This document shows positions 32,983 to 40,682 of a stretch of DNA of 64,000 nt, in pieces. The stretch covers positions 1,240,001 through 1,304,000 of the forward strand of contig NZ_CP071596.1 in assembly GCF_017357105.1 (NCBI RefSeq). Direction: 5' to 3'. Within the stretch, counting starts at the first letter, position 1. Every line of letters starts with the position of its first letter. The DNA comes from Natronosalvus caseinilyticus (lineage in GTDB: Archaea > Halobacteriota > Halobacteria > Halobacteriales > Natrialbaceae). The translations under genes and the position numbers were made by a program. Under the pieces are notes generated by a model. The model did no database searches. It was not told where the DNA came from and saw nothing but the letters and a program-made list of their open reading frames with translations.

Positions 32983-33905
32983 GGGTCGAACGACGAGAAG
33001 TGAGTCGTCTGCACTTCTCCGTCGAACTCGTGTTCGACCGGGCCGATCAGGGTCGCGGTGTCGCCGTCGAAGACGACCTCGAGGTCGCCACCCGGCGGGC
33101 TAACGGAAATCGAGTCGCCGTCGGTGAGCCCCAGCCGGCGGGCGGCCGCCGCGATGGCCACCGCGCCGGTTCCGCAGGCGTCGGTTTCCCCCTCGACGCC
33201 GCGTTCGAACGTTCGTTGTCGGAACCCTTCCGCAGCGGAGCTCGCGAGGTTAACGTTCGTCCCCAGCGGGAACGCATCGGCGTGGCGAACCGGCGTCGCG
33301 ACGGCCTCGAGGTCGACCGCGTCCACGTCGTCGACGAACGCGACGGCGTGTGGAACGCCCGTGTTGACGACCGTGACCTCGAGGCCCTCGATGGGTTCCT
33401 CGATCACGGGGTCGTCTGCGAGTACTGGGATCGACTTCGGGTCGAAGGTTGGCTCGCCCATTTCGACGGCGATCCGGTCGTCCTGATCCTGTTCGTCGCT
33501 TCCGTGGCTTCCGTGGCTTCCGTGGCTTCCGTGGCTTCCGTCGCTTCCGTCGCTCCCGTCGCTCTCGACGCGATAGGCCCGTCGCGTCCCGGCCTGCGTG
33601 TCGATCATGACCTCGTCGCTCTCGGTGCGCTCCATGGCCCACCGGCCGGCGCAACGGGCACCGTTGCCACACATCGGCGCCGTGCCGCCGTCGGGCTGGA
33701 CGAGCGTCATGATCACTCGTGGCGGGTTGTACCGGTCCTCGAGCGCCAGGAACAGGATGCCGTCGGCGCCGACGCCGGTCTCGCGGTCACACTCGCGACT
33801 GGCGAGGCCCCGCCGGTCTGGGACGTAGGTCTCGGCGTCGATCACGAGGAAGTCGTTGCCGGTCCCGTGGTACTTCTCGAAGTGGACGTCGGCGAATGCG
33901 CTCAT
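32979..33905 (-). CDS. dapF: Diaminopimelate epimerase with tandem-repeat insertion
   Basis: Interconverts LL- and meso-diaminopimelate by a two-cysteine mechanism. The 308-residue protein begins VHFEKYHGTGNDFLVID, has catalytic Cys79 in MCGNGARCAG and the second cysteine in DACGTGAVAIAA. Between the two lobes at residues 116-136 there is an insertion of seven tripeptides, (DGS)3 then (HGS)4, coded by a 9-base tandem repeat, followed by the acidic DEQDQDD. This lies in a surface loop and probably does not harm activity. The ATG overlaps the lysA stop by four bases. Confidence 0.93.
   Translation of the reverse strand: MSAFADVHFEKYHGTGNDFLVIDAETYVPDRRGLASRECDRETGVGADGILFLALEDRYNPPRVIMTLVQPDGGTAPMCGNGARCAGRWAMERTESDEVMIDTQAGTRRAYRVESDGSDGSDGSHGSHGSHGSHGSDEQDQDDRIAVEMGEPTFDPKSIPVLADDPVIEEPIEGLEVTVVNTGVPHAVAFVDDVDAVDLEAVATPVRHADAFPLGTNVNLASSAAEGFRQRTFERGVEGETDACGTGAVAIAAAARRLGLTDGDSISVSPPGGDLEVVFDGDTATLIGPVEHEFDGEVQTTHFSSFDP
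33498..33560. repeat. 9-base tandem repeat inside dapF (7 copies)
   Basis: Seven copies of GCTTCCGTG or GCTTCCGTC (one with GCTCCCGTC) in a row on the plus strand. They stay in frame and encode the Gly-Ser-Asp/His tripeptides of DapF. Copy number could vary by slippage between strains without breaking the frame. Confidence 0.9.
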
Positions 33906-35257
33906 CGGGACACCTCCCGCGGTGGGCCGCGATCCGGTTCGTCGGTATCGCTCCCGCCGTCTTCATTCCCAGCCGCTCGCTCGACCCGGGTGACGTCCGA
34001 AAGCGTCTCGCGGCGCCGCGAGAGCGTCGCCGAACCGTCGGGCTCGAGAACGACCGAGGCGGGCCGCGGGCGCGAGTTGTACGTGCTCGCCATCTCGTAG
34101 CCGTAGGCGCCGGCGTTGCCAATCGCGAGGAGGTCGCCGCGGGCCGTCTCCGGCAGCGAGCGGTCCGTACAGAAGACGTCCGAACTCTCGCAGATGGAGC
34201 CCGTCACCGTTTGCGGGTTCTCGGGTCGATCGACGGCGTCGGCCTCGAGGTTTCGAATTGGATGGTAGGAGCCGTACATCGCCGGTCGAGCCAGCGTCGT
34301 CATGCCCGCGTCGACGCCCACGACGGTCGTCTCGGGGGCGTCCTTGACCGTATTCACCCGCGTCAGGAGTACGCCAGCGTCGGCCACCAGGTACCGGCCG
34401 GGTTCGATCGTCAGTCGGGCGTCGACCGTTCCCAGCGCGTCGCGCGTGGCGTCGGCGACCGCCTCGAGGTCGAGCGGCGCCTCGTTTTCGCGGTAGGGGA
34501 CGCCGAAGCCGCCACCGACGTCGATGAACTCGAGGCCCGCCTGCGCGTCGGGAGCGGCGGTCAACGCCTTGTTCAGCTCTCGTGCCAGCTCGCCCATTCG
34601 CGAGACGAACTCGCGGTGAGCGTCCAGGTCGTCGCTCGAGACGCCGGAGCCGACGTGAGCGTGGACGCCGACGACGTCGAACCCGCGCTCGGCGGCGTCG
34701 ACGAGCGTCTCGACCGCCCGGTTCGCGGGAACGCCGAACTTCGCGTCCGCGCCCGTCCGGACCTTCTCGTGGTGGCCCGCACCGATACCGGGGTTCACCC
34801 GGAGACAGAGGCGGCCGTCGTAGCCGCGTTCCTCGAGCCTGTCGATGGTGTCTTCGGCGCCGGCGGTGATCGTCAGATTCGGGTGTTCGTCGGCCGCCTC
34901 GACGGCGACGTCCAGGTCGGCCGCGGGCGGGTTGACCGCCGTGTAGTGGACCCGCTCGCCCGGCGCGCCCGCCTCGAGCGCCCGGACGAGTTCGCCCGCG
35001 GAGGCGCACTCGATGCCCGCATCGGCCTCGAGCAGCGTTTCCAGTACCCTGTCGAGCGCGTTCGCCTTCGCCGCGAACATGATTTCGCTCTCGGGGAACG
35101 CGGCCTCGAGTCGCTCGTAGTTCTCGCGGACGCGCTCGAGGTCGAGGACGTACAGCGGCGTTCCGTACTCGTCGGCCAGGTCCCGCAGGTGGCTCGCGCT
35201 CCAGTCGCCGAGGCGGCGCGCTGGCGGGTTCGGTACCCCCGATTCGGCCGCACTCAT
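33902..35257 (-). CDS. lysA: Diaminopimelate decarboxylase
   Basis: Decarboxylates meso-diaminopimelate to lysine, the final step. The 451-residue alanine-racemase-fold enzyme binds pyridoxal phosphate through Lys64 in MFAAKANAL; HVGSG (in GVHAHVGSG), FIDVGGGFGVPY, EPGRYLVADAG and SICESSDVFC (with the cysteine from the partner subunit) are all present. The frame stays open upstream to 35650, but the ATG at 35257 overlaps the dapD stop (ATGA) and gives the family start. A disordered acidic tail ends the protein. Confidence 0.95.
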   Translation of the reverse strand: MSAAESGVPNPPARRLGDWSASHLRDLADEYGTPLYVLDLERVRENYERLEAAFPESEIMFAAKANALDRVLETLLEADAGIECASAGELVRALEAGAPGERVHYTAVNPPAADLDVAVEAADEHPNLTITAGAEDTIDRLEERGYDGRLCLRVNPGIGAGHHEKVRTGADAKFGVPANRAVETLVDAAERGFDVVGVHAHVGSGVSSDDLDAHREFVSRMGELARELNKALTAAPDAQAGLEFIDVGGGFGVPYRENEAPLDLEAVADATRDALGTVDARLTIEPGRYLVADAGVLLTRVNTVKDAPETTVVGVDAGMTTLARPAMYGSYHPIRNLEADAVDRPENPQTVTGSICESSDVFCTDRSLPETARGDLLAIGNAGAYGYEMASTYNSRPRPASVVLEPDGSATLSRRRETLSDVTRVERAAGNEDGGSDTDEPDRGPPREVSR

Positions 35258-36105
35258 CGGTTCCGTAACACCTCCTCGCGCTCGGAGCGCTCGAGTGTCC
35301 GGTCCTCGAGGGCGGTCGCGACGACGGCGGGCTTGTACGCGCCGCCCTCGAACAGGTCGTGGTCGCTGATCGAGGACTCGACGAACCGGGTGAAGGCGCG
35401 GCGCTCGGCGGGCAACTCGCCGTAGATAACCTCCTCCTCGACGAGGTCGTAGACCGGGATCCGCGGCGTGAGCAGCGTGTTCTCGCCGACGACGGCGTTC
35501 TCGCCGACGACGAAACCCGACGTCACGCGACAGCCCGCGCCCAGCGAGACGCCGTCTTCGACCACGACGGGCGCGCTCTCGACGGGCTCGAGGACGCCGC
35601 CGATCAGCGTGTTGGCCCCGAGCTTGACGTTCGCGCCGATCTGGGCGCACGATCCGACCGTATCGCAGGAGTCGACGAGCGTTCCGTCCCCGACGTGGGC
35701 GCCGACGTTGACGAACGCCGGGCTCATCAGGATGCAGTCGGAGCCGACGTGGGCGCCCCGCCGAACGACCGTGCCGTCGGGCGTGTTTCGAGAGCCGCGC
35801 TCGCCGAAGTCGCTCGAGTCCGCGAGCGGGAGCACGTCGTTGTAGGTGACGCCGCCGTACTCGCGGGCGCGGGTCTCACGGAGGCCGAAGTTGAGCAGGA
35901 TGCCCTGCTTGACCCAGGCGTTAGCCGTCCACTCGCCGTCCTCGCCGCGGGGCTCGGCCGCGCGGACGTCGCCGGCCTCGAGCGCGTCGAGGAACGTCTC
36001 GAGCGTCGCCATGTCGTCTTCGGTCGCCGACTCGGCGTCGACGTCGTTCGCCTCGTAGCGGTTCCACAGGTCGGTAATCGCGGACTCGAGGGTCGATGAG
36101 CTCAT
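35254..36105 (-). CDS. dapD: Tetrahydrodipicolinate N-succinyltransferase
   Basis: Transfers succinate from succinyl-CoA to tetrahydrodipicolinate, committing the route to the succinylase branch. The 283-residue protein has an N-terminal helical domain and a left-handed beta-helix made of hexapeptide repeats (about residues 110-215: GTVVRRGAHVGSDCILMSPA, VGSCAQIGANVKLGANTLIG). The ending EEVLRNR is typical. It overlaps dapB upstream and lysA downstream by four bases each. Confidence 0.93.
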   Translation of the reverse strand: MSSSTLESAITDLWNRYEANDVDAESATEDDMATLETFLDALEAGDVRAAEPRGEDGEWTANAWVKQGILLNFGLRETRAREYGGVTYNDVLPLADSSDFGERGSRNTPDGTVVRRGAHVGSDCILMSPAFVNVGAHVGDGTLVDSCDTVGSCAQIGANVKLGANTLIGGVLEPVESAPVVVEDGVSLGAGCRVTSGFVVGENAVVGENTLLTPRIPVYDLVEEEVIYGELPAERRAFTRFVESSISDHDLFEGGAYKPAVVATALEDRTLERSEREEVLRNR

Positions 36106-36869
36106 GCTGAAAGTACCTCCGCAAAGTCGTATCGCCCGGGTTCCTGGCCGGCCAGCCAGACCGCCGCGTCGACGGCGCCGGCGGCGAAGACGCCCCGGTC
36201 CTCGGCGCGGTGGGTGAGTCGTAGTTCCTCGTGGTTGCCGGCGAGAACGACCTCGTGCTCCCCCGTTACGTTCCCGGCTCGCAGGGCGTGAACGCCGATC
36301 TCGCCTGACGTTCGTGGCTGCTCGCCCTCCCGACCGTGGACGCGGTCCGTGAAGTCGCCGGCCGCTTCGATCTCCTCGAGCAGCCGGTTCGCCGTGCCGC
36401 TGGGGGCGTCGCGCTTGCCGTTGTGGTGGGTCTCGACGAGTTCGACGTCGTAGCCGGGCAGGCTCGCGACGGCATCCCCGACGAGCGCGAGCAGCGCCTG
36501 GACGCCGCGAGCGAAGTTCGGGCTGTGGAGCAGCGCGATTTCGTCGCCGTAGGCCTCGAGCTGGGACGTCTCGTCGTCGGAAAATCCCGTCGTCCCCGTG
36601 ACGAACGGGACGCCCGCCTCGGCGCAGGCGGCGGCGTACTCGAGCGCCGACTCCGGTCCCGTAAAGTCGATCACGGCGCCCGGGTCGCGCTCCTCGAGCA
36701 GGAGGTTGATCTCGAGAGCCGACTCGATCTCGATGCCCTGGACGCGCTCGACGTCGGTGCTCCGGTTGACCGCGAAGGTGACCTCGCAGTCGTCGCGGGC
36801 CGTGAGTACGCCGAGGACGCGTCGCCCCATGCGTCCGGCCGCGCCCGTGACGCCGACCCGGACGCTCAT
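36102..36869 (-). CDS. dapB: 4-hydroxy-tetrahydrodipicolinate reductase
   Basis: NAD(P)H-dependent reductase of the DAP pathway, 255 residues. It has the Rossmann motif GVTGAAGRMGRRV at the N terminus, VIDFTGPES, FVTGTTGFSDDE, SPNFARGVQALL, and the substrate motif ETHHNGKRDAPSGTA. The ATG at 36869 (MSVRVGV) overlaps the dapA stop as ATGA; a GTG one codon earlier is possible. The overlap pattern is the same as at every junction in this operon. Confidence 0.95.
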   Translation of the reverse strand: MSVRVGVTGAAGRMGRRVLGVLTARDDCEVTFAVNRSTDVERVQGIEIESALEINLLLEERDPGAVIDFTGPESALEYAAACAEAGVPFVTGTTGFSDDETSQLEAYGDEIALLHSPNFARGVQALLALVGDAVASLPGYDVELVETHHNGKRDAPSGTANRLLEEIEAAGDFTDRVHGREGEQPRTSGEIGVHALRAGNVTGEHEVVLAGNHEELRLTHRAEDRGVFAAGAVDAAVWLAGQEPGRYDFAEVLSA

Positions 36870-37789
36870 CACTCGGCCTCCGCCCGGGAGGTGGGCTGGT
36901 TCTCGAGGTCCTCGAGGACGGCCTCGAGGTCGTCGCGGTACTCCTCCCGGAGCTGGGTGAGCGGCGGGCGCAGTCTCGCGGGGCCGTACCCGCGGATGGC
37001 CATCGCCTCCTTGACCGGGATGGGGTTCGTCTCGACGAACAGTTCGCGCATCAGCGGCCCGAGTTCGTGGTGAATGGCCCGGGCGCGCTCGTAGTCGCCT
37101 TCGAGGGCGGCCCCGACCATCGCGACGGTTCGTTCGGGTTCGATATTGGCGACGACGCTGATGCCACCGCGTCCGCCGATCGAGAGCATCGGGAGAGTGA
37201 GCGCGTCGTCGCCCGAGAGCACCGAGAAGTCCGAGTCAGCGGTTCGCTCGACGATTTCGCCGATGACACCGAGGTCGCCTTCGGCGGCCTTGTAGCCGCC
37301 GATGTTGGGGTGCTCGGCCAGTTCGACGACCGTGTCCGGTTCGATCGTCCGGCCAGTACGGGAGGGGACGTTGTAGACGATCTGTGGCACGTCGACCGCG
37401 TCCGCGATGGTCCGGTAGTGCTCGAGCAGGCCGCGCTGTTCGGGCTTGTTGTAGTACGGCGAGATCAGGAGCAGGCCGTCGGCGCCGGCGTCGGCCGCGC
37501 GCTCGGAGAGTTCGAGCGCTTCGCGCGTGTTGTTCGAGCCAGTACCCGCGATCACGGGCACGTCGTCGACGGCGTCGATCACCGCCTCGAGCACGCGAAC
37601 GTGCTCGTCGTGGGTCAGGGTGGCGGACTCGCCGGTGGAGCCGACGGGGACGAGGCCGTCGACGCCCGCGGTCTCGAGGCGCTGGGCGTCCGCGCGGAGT
37701 GTCTCGTAGTCGATTCGCTCGTCGGCGTCGAAGGGTGTGCACATTGCCGGGAAGACGCCCGTGAAGTCGATGTCGTTGTCGTGTGTCAT
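36869..37789 (-). CDS. dapA: 4-hydroxy-tetrahydrodipicolinate synthase
   Basis: Condenses pyruvate with aspartate semialdehyde, the entry step to diaminopimelate and lysine. The 306-residue TIM-barrel enzyme has Lys167 in GGYKAAEGD (Schiff base), Tyr139 in IVYNVPSRTG and PVGSTGESATL near residue 50. The ATG at 37789 is chosen because the upstream in-frame extension to 37858 reads through a Thr/Pro/His-rich segment unlike the family. There is no TATA-like sequence close to this ATG; the nearest plausible promoter is 280 bases upstream, in front of a lysine-rich leader ORF, so dapA appears to have a 5' leader of about 250 bases. Confidence 0.95.
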   Translation of the reverse strand: MTHDNDIDFTGVFPAMCTPFDADERIDYETLRADAQRLETAGVDGLVPVGSTGESATLTHDEHVRVLEAVIDAVDDVPVIAGTGSNNTREALELSERAADAGADGLLLISPYYNKPEQRGLLEHYRTIADAVDVPQIVYNVPSRTGRTIEPDTVVELAEHPNIGGYKAAEGDLGVIGEIVERTADSDFSVLSGDDALTLPMLSIGGRGGISVVANIEPERTVAMVGAALEGDYERARAIHHELGPLMRELFVETNPIPVKEAMAIRGYGPARLRPPLTQLREEYRDDLEAVLEDLENQPTSRAEAE

Positions 37790-37921
37790 TGGTGTGGGTG
37801 TGGGTTTGTGGGTCGTGTGTCGTGGATTCTGCACTCGAAAGCAGCGCGAAACGACCACGCTGCCCTCTGAAGTGTGAGTTGGTAGACCGTGCGTTCGATC
37901 CGAAATGTGCCCGAAACGAGG

Positions 37922-37943
37922 GTGCTAATCTCGCAGTGAGCAC
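37922..37943 (-). promoter_or_regulatory. Hairpin just after the lysine leader ORF
   Basis: On the minus strand GTGCT...AGCAC (37943-37939 with 37926-37922, 12-base loop) begins two bases after the leader stop codon. A second, larger stem inside the leader ORF pairs GTCGCGTC (38037-38030) with GACGCGAC (37993-37986). Both lie in the predicted dapA message. Confidence 0.4.
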
Positions 37944-37945
37944 TC

Positions 37946-38041
37946 TTACGCACGTTTTTTCGATTTTGTGGGGCGAAAACGAGGTGTCGCGTCGCTCCGG
38001 GCCGTCGAACGGGCCTCGACCGCGAGCGTGACGCGACGCAT
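37946..38041 (-). CDS. Candidate lysine leader peptide upstream of dapA (31 codons)
   Basis: A short ORF from ATG 38041 to TAA 37948-37946 encodes 31 residues rich in Arg/Thr/Ala, ending PTKSKKRA. Lysine codons are AAA at 37966, 37960 and 37957, directly before the stop. A TATA-like ATAAG (plus-strand CTTAT at 38066-38070) is 26-27 bases before the ATG, so the transcript would be leaderless at this ORF, and no other promoter is evident before dapA. An 8-base-pair stem lies within the ORF and another hairpin follows the stop. The arrangement resembles a bacterial attenuation leader that reads lysine supply. A chance ORF cannot be excluded. Confidence 0.5.
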   Translation of the reverse strand: MRRVTLAVEARSTARSDATPRFRPTKSKKRA

Positions 38042-38064
38042 ACGAGACACACGGCAGTCGAGGA

Positions 38065-38071
38065 ACTTATC
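38065..38071 (-). promoter_or_regulatory. TATA box for the lysine leader ORF and dap operon
   Basis: The minus strand reads CGATAAGTT; the centre is about 26 bases before the leader ATG at 38041. A GTGTG-TTAT-CACAC inverted repeat at 38099-38112 lies just upstream and could be an operator. Confidence 0.45.
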
Positions 38072-38268
38072 GGTTGCGCCTCTCGTCAAATCTGCCTGGT
38101 GTGTTATCACACGATGGTTTGCAGCGTGGGTCACACGGGTTGACGACTCGAGTTGATCGTCGGCCCCGTCCGTCGGCAGGTCGGCCTGGTCGACAGTCAG
38201 CGTCGATCGTCGAGCCGCAACTCGAGTGTGGGGCAAAAACCGACTCGAGGTCGTGACTTCCCGCGATA

Positions 38269-38274
38269 TTTATA
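38269..38274 (+). promoter_or_regulatory. TATA box of htpX
   Basis: TTTATA centred about 29 bases before the ATG at 38301, consistent with a leaderless htpX transcript. Confidence 0.6.
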
Positions 38275-38300
38275 CGTTCGAATCGCTAACTGGAGCGCGT

Positions 38301-39134
38301 ATGAACGACTTTGGATTGAAAGTCCGGATGGCGATCGTCGGCTCGATACTGTTCGGCTTCTACCTCCTCGGGGGGTTCGTCTTCGCCGCCGCCTTCGGCG
38401 CACCGCTGTACCTCGTGCTGGGCGTCGGGATCGTCGTCGTCCCGGCGATCCAGTACAAACTCGGCCGGTGGATGGCCGTCAGGAGCGTCGGCGCCGAGGA
38501 CATGCCAGAATCCGGGCAGTACCAGGAGATTCACCACATGACCGAGACGCTCTGCGATCGGATGGGCCTCGAGACCAAGCCGCGGCTCATGGTCGCCGAC
38601 ATGGGCGTCCCCAACGCGTTCGCCACCGGCCGCAAGGGCGCCGGTATCGTCGTCGTCTCGACCGAACTCATCCGCCTGCTCGAGCGCGACGAACTCGAGG
38701 GCGTCATCGCCCACGAACTCGCCCACATCAACAACCGCGACGTGATCACGATGGTGCTCGGGCAGTCGATCGGCATGATCGTCAGCTACGCCGTCTTCTT
38801 CGTCGTCCGCGGCCTGGGCGAGAACAACATCGGGAGCTTCGTCCTCGCGTACGTCGCCTCCATCGCGGCGAACTTCCTCGTCATGCTGTTCGTCATGGCG
38901 ATTAGCCGCTACCGCGAGTACGTCGCCGACGCCGACGCCCGCGAGGCAATCGGCACCGGCGACCCGCTGGCCCGCGCGCTCGAGAAGATTTCCCGGGGCG
39001 CCGAAGGGCGCGAGTCGAGGATCGACGACAGCGTCAGCGCACTGTGCATTCTGAACACCGACCGGAGCCTCCTCCAGCAGGTGCTCTCGACGCACCCGCC
39101 GACGGAGAAACGCATCGCGCGGCTTCGGAACTGA
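38301..39134 (+). CDS. htpX: HtpX-like membrane zinc metalloprotease (M48 family)
   Basis: Membrane-bound protease for quality control of misfolded membrane proteins. The 277-residue protein has two N-terminal transmembrane helices (about 10-32 and 36-52), HELAH at residues 138-142 (zinc ligands and catalytic Glu), two more hydrophobic segments (about 155-170 and 178-200), and Glu206 in SRYREYVADADA as the third zinc ligand. It ends STHPPTEKRIARLRN, a typical M48 ending. The TATA box supports the ATG at 38301 over a longer frame from 38226. Confidence 0.93.
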   Translation: MNDFGLKVRMAIVGSILFGFYLLGGFVFAAAFGAPLYLVLGVGIVVVPAIQYKLGRWMAVRSVGAEDMPESGQYQEIHHMTETLCDRMGLETKPRLMVADMGVPNAFATGRKGAGIVVVSTELIRLLERDELEGVIAHELAHINNRDVITMVLGQSIGMIVSYAVFFVVRGLGENNIGSFVLAYVASIAANFLVMLFVMAISRYREYVADADAREAIGTGDPLARALEKISRGAEGRESRIDDSVSALCILNTDRSLLQQVLSTHPPTEKRIARLRN

Positions 39135-39156
39135 TTGCTCACTCGAGTCGTCTCGA

Positions 39157-39732
39157 TTACCCGCCCGACTCGACCTGAATCTCGCCGAGCATCGTCCCGA
39201 CGTGCACCTCGCAGACGTACTGGGTCATCTCCGAGGTGGCCTCGAGCGTCAGCGTCTGGGTTTCGCCTTCCTCCTCGATGATCTCGGTCTGGTAGTCCTC
39301 GACGACCTCGTCGTTGTCGTCCCAGATCACGATGTTGTGGGGCTGGCCGTCGGCGTTCTCCCAGGTGATATCGTACTCCTGGCCCTCCATCAGGGTGAGC
39401 GTCGGGTTGGTCTCGCCCTCGATTGGCGCCGGTTCGACGCCCTCCCACCCCTCGGTGATTCCGTCGAGGACGATTTCGTCGACGCCCTCCCACTCACCCG
39501 CGCCGGTCTCGTTACCGTCTCCGGTCTCGTTGCCGGCTTCGGTCTCGTTATCCGTTCCGCCAGCACCGGTCTCGTTTTCGTCGCCACCACCCGTTGTCTC
39601 GTTGTCGCCGCCGGTAGTGTTGTTGTCCCCCGGCCCGCCTCCTTCCGTACAGCCCGCGAGCAGTGCCAGGGTGACACCGGCGCCCGCGGCGGAGAGCACT
39701 CGCCGTCGTGATACTGAATTGTCTCTTTCCAT
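39157..39732 (-). CDS. Halocyanin-like blue copper lipoprotein
   Basis: A 191-residue membrane-attached electron carrier. The N terminus is a Tat-type lipoprotein signal: SRRRVLSAAG followed by a hydrophobic stretch and LLAGC, with Cys28 as the lipid-modified residue. A long Asn/Glu/Thr/Gly linker (about 30-80) leads to the cupredoxin domain, where His132 (DGQPHNIVIW), Cys174, His177 and Met181 (YVCEVHVGTM) make a type 1 copper site. Its redox partner is unknown; cydAB and other respiratory genes are far away. Confidence 0.88.
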   Translation of the reverse strand: MERDNSVSRRRVLSAAGAGVTLALLAGCTEGGGPGDNNTTGGDNETTGGGDENETGAGGTDNETEAGNETGDGNETGAGEWEGVDEIVLDGITEGWEGVEPAPIEGETNPTLTLMEGQEYDITWENADGQPHNIVIWDDNDEVVEDYQTEIIEEEGETQTLTLEATSEMTQYVCEVHVGTMLGEIQVESGG

Positions 39733-39911
39733 GGGACTCCCTTCACCCGTGAGACGGATAAGCCGATACCAGTCACTCGCATGGTTCGCGACCGGCGAAA
39801 GGACCGAATTTGGCCGCCTCGAGTCGATTCGAACCCATCTTCACTGGCACCGTTCTTTTCACGACATTGGAGATGGAAGCGGTTTTCACGGTGGCCCACA
39901 CAGGACACCGT

Positions 39912-40409
39912 ATGACAGACGTTCATCCGGGCCAGCGCGTCGCAGTTCTGGTCGACGCGCAGAATCTGTATCATACCGCCCAGAGTATCTACAGTCGAAA
40001 CATCGACTACTCTGAACTCCTCGAGGAGGCCGTCGACGGCCGCCAGCTCACGCGCGCGATCGCTTACGTTATCCGGGCCGATTCGCCCGAGGAGGAGAGC
40101 TTCTTCGAGGCGCTGTACGACATCGGCTTCGAGCCCAAGATAAAGGACATCAAGCGCTTCTCGGACGGGACGAAGAAGGCCGACTGGGACGTTGGGATGA
40201 GCCTCGACGCCGTCACGCTCGCCAACCACGTCGACACGATGGTCCTCTGTACCGGCGACGGCGACTTCTCGAGGCTCTGTTCGCACCTGCGCCACGAGGG
40301 TGTCAAGGTCGAAGTGATGGCGTTCGAATCCTCGACTGCCGAGGAACTCGTCGAGGCGGCCGACGATTTCGAGGACCTGGGTGAGCGCCACGACACGTAC
40401 CTCCTGTAG
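39912..40409 (+). CDS. NYN domain protein (LabA/DUF88-like, PIN-fold)
   Basis: A 165-residue protein with the NYN fold, a PIN-related nuclease domain. The acidic residues expected at the active site are in VAVLVDAQNLYH (Asp near residue 14), KADWDVGMSLDA and CTGDGDFSRLCSHLR. It is likely an RNase, but the RNA target is unknown. The ATG at 39912 (MTDVHPGQRVAV) is taken because the longer frame from 39810 has no family similarity. It has no partner gene in the same direction. Confidence 0.85.
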   Translation: MTDVHPGQRVAVLVDAQNLYHTAQSIYSRNIDYSELLEEAVDGRQLTRAIAYVIRADSPEEESFFEALYDIGFEPKIKDIKRFSDGTKKADWDVGMSLDAVTLANHVDTMVLCTGDGDFSRLCSHLRHEGVKVEVMAFESSTAEELVEAADDFEDLGERHDTYLL

Positions 40410-40606
40410 GCATTCGTCTTTCTATCGCTCTCGCTCTCGCCCTCGCTTTCGCTCTCGAGCGATCCTGTCGAACGCTGTTCTCACGGTATCCTCTCGTCTT
40501 CTTCGGTCCACCGACCGCTTCCGTTCGGTTCCCCTGCTCAAGCATCGACCACGAGTCGACAGAACGCGTCTCGGTTCGGTCGTCCGCGCCAGCGCTACCT
40601 TCTCTC

Positions 40607-40623
40607 ATAGATATAAAATCTAT
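40607..40623. other. A/T-rich inverted repeat in a convergent gap
   Basis: ATAGAT-ATAAA-ATCTAT sits in an otherwise G+C-rich gap (40410-40682) between the ends of the NYN and moxR genes. As both genes end here it is unlikely to be their promoter. It may be a terminator element or an unmapped promoter. The rest of the gap has only low-complexity CTCTCG/CTTTCG repeats. Confidence 0.4.
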
Positions 40624-40682
40624 AGTACTACCACCGAACCCCTCGAGCCAGTCGGCCACCGATTCCTCGAGCCCCTCGCCCC

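Noticed and set aside
33902-35650. A 582-residue version of LysA starting at 35650
   Set aside because: The extra 131 residues are Arg-rich shadow sequence over dapD; the ATG at 35257 overlaps the dapD stop and matches the family start.
37790-38040. Lysine riboswitch (L-box) upstream of dapA
   Set aside because: I could not find the L-box core or its loop motifs, and L-boxes are known from bacteria; the short lysine-rich ORF explains the region better.
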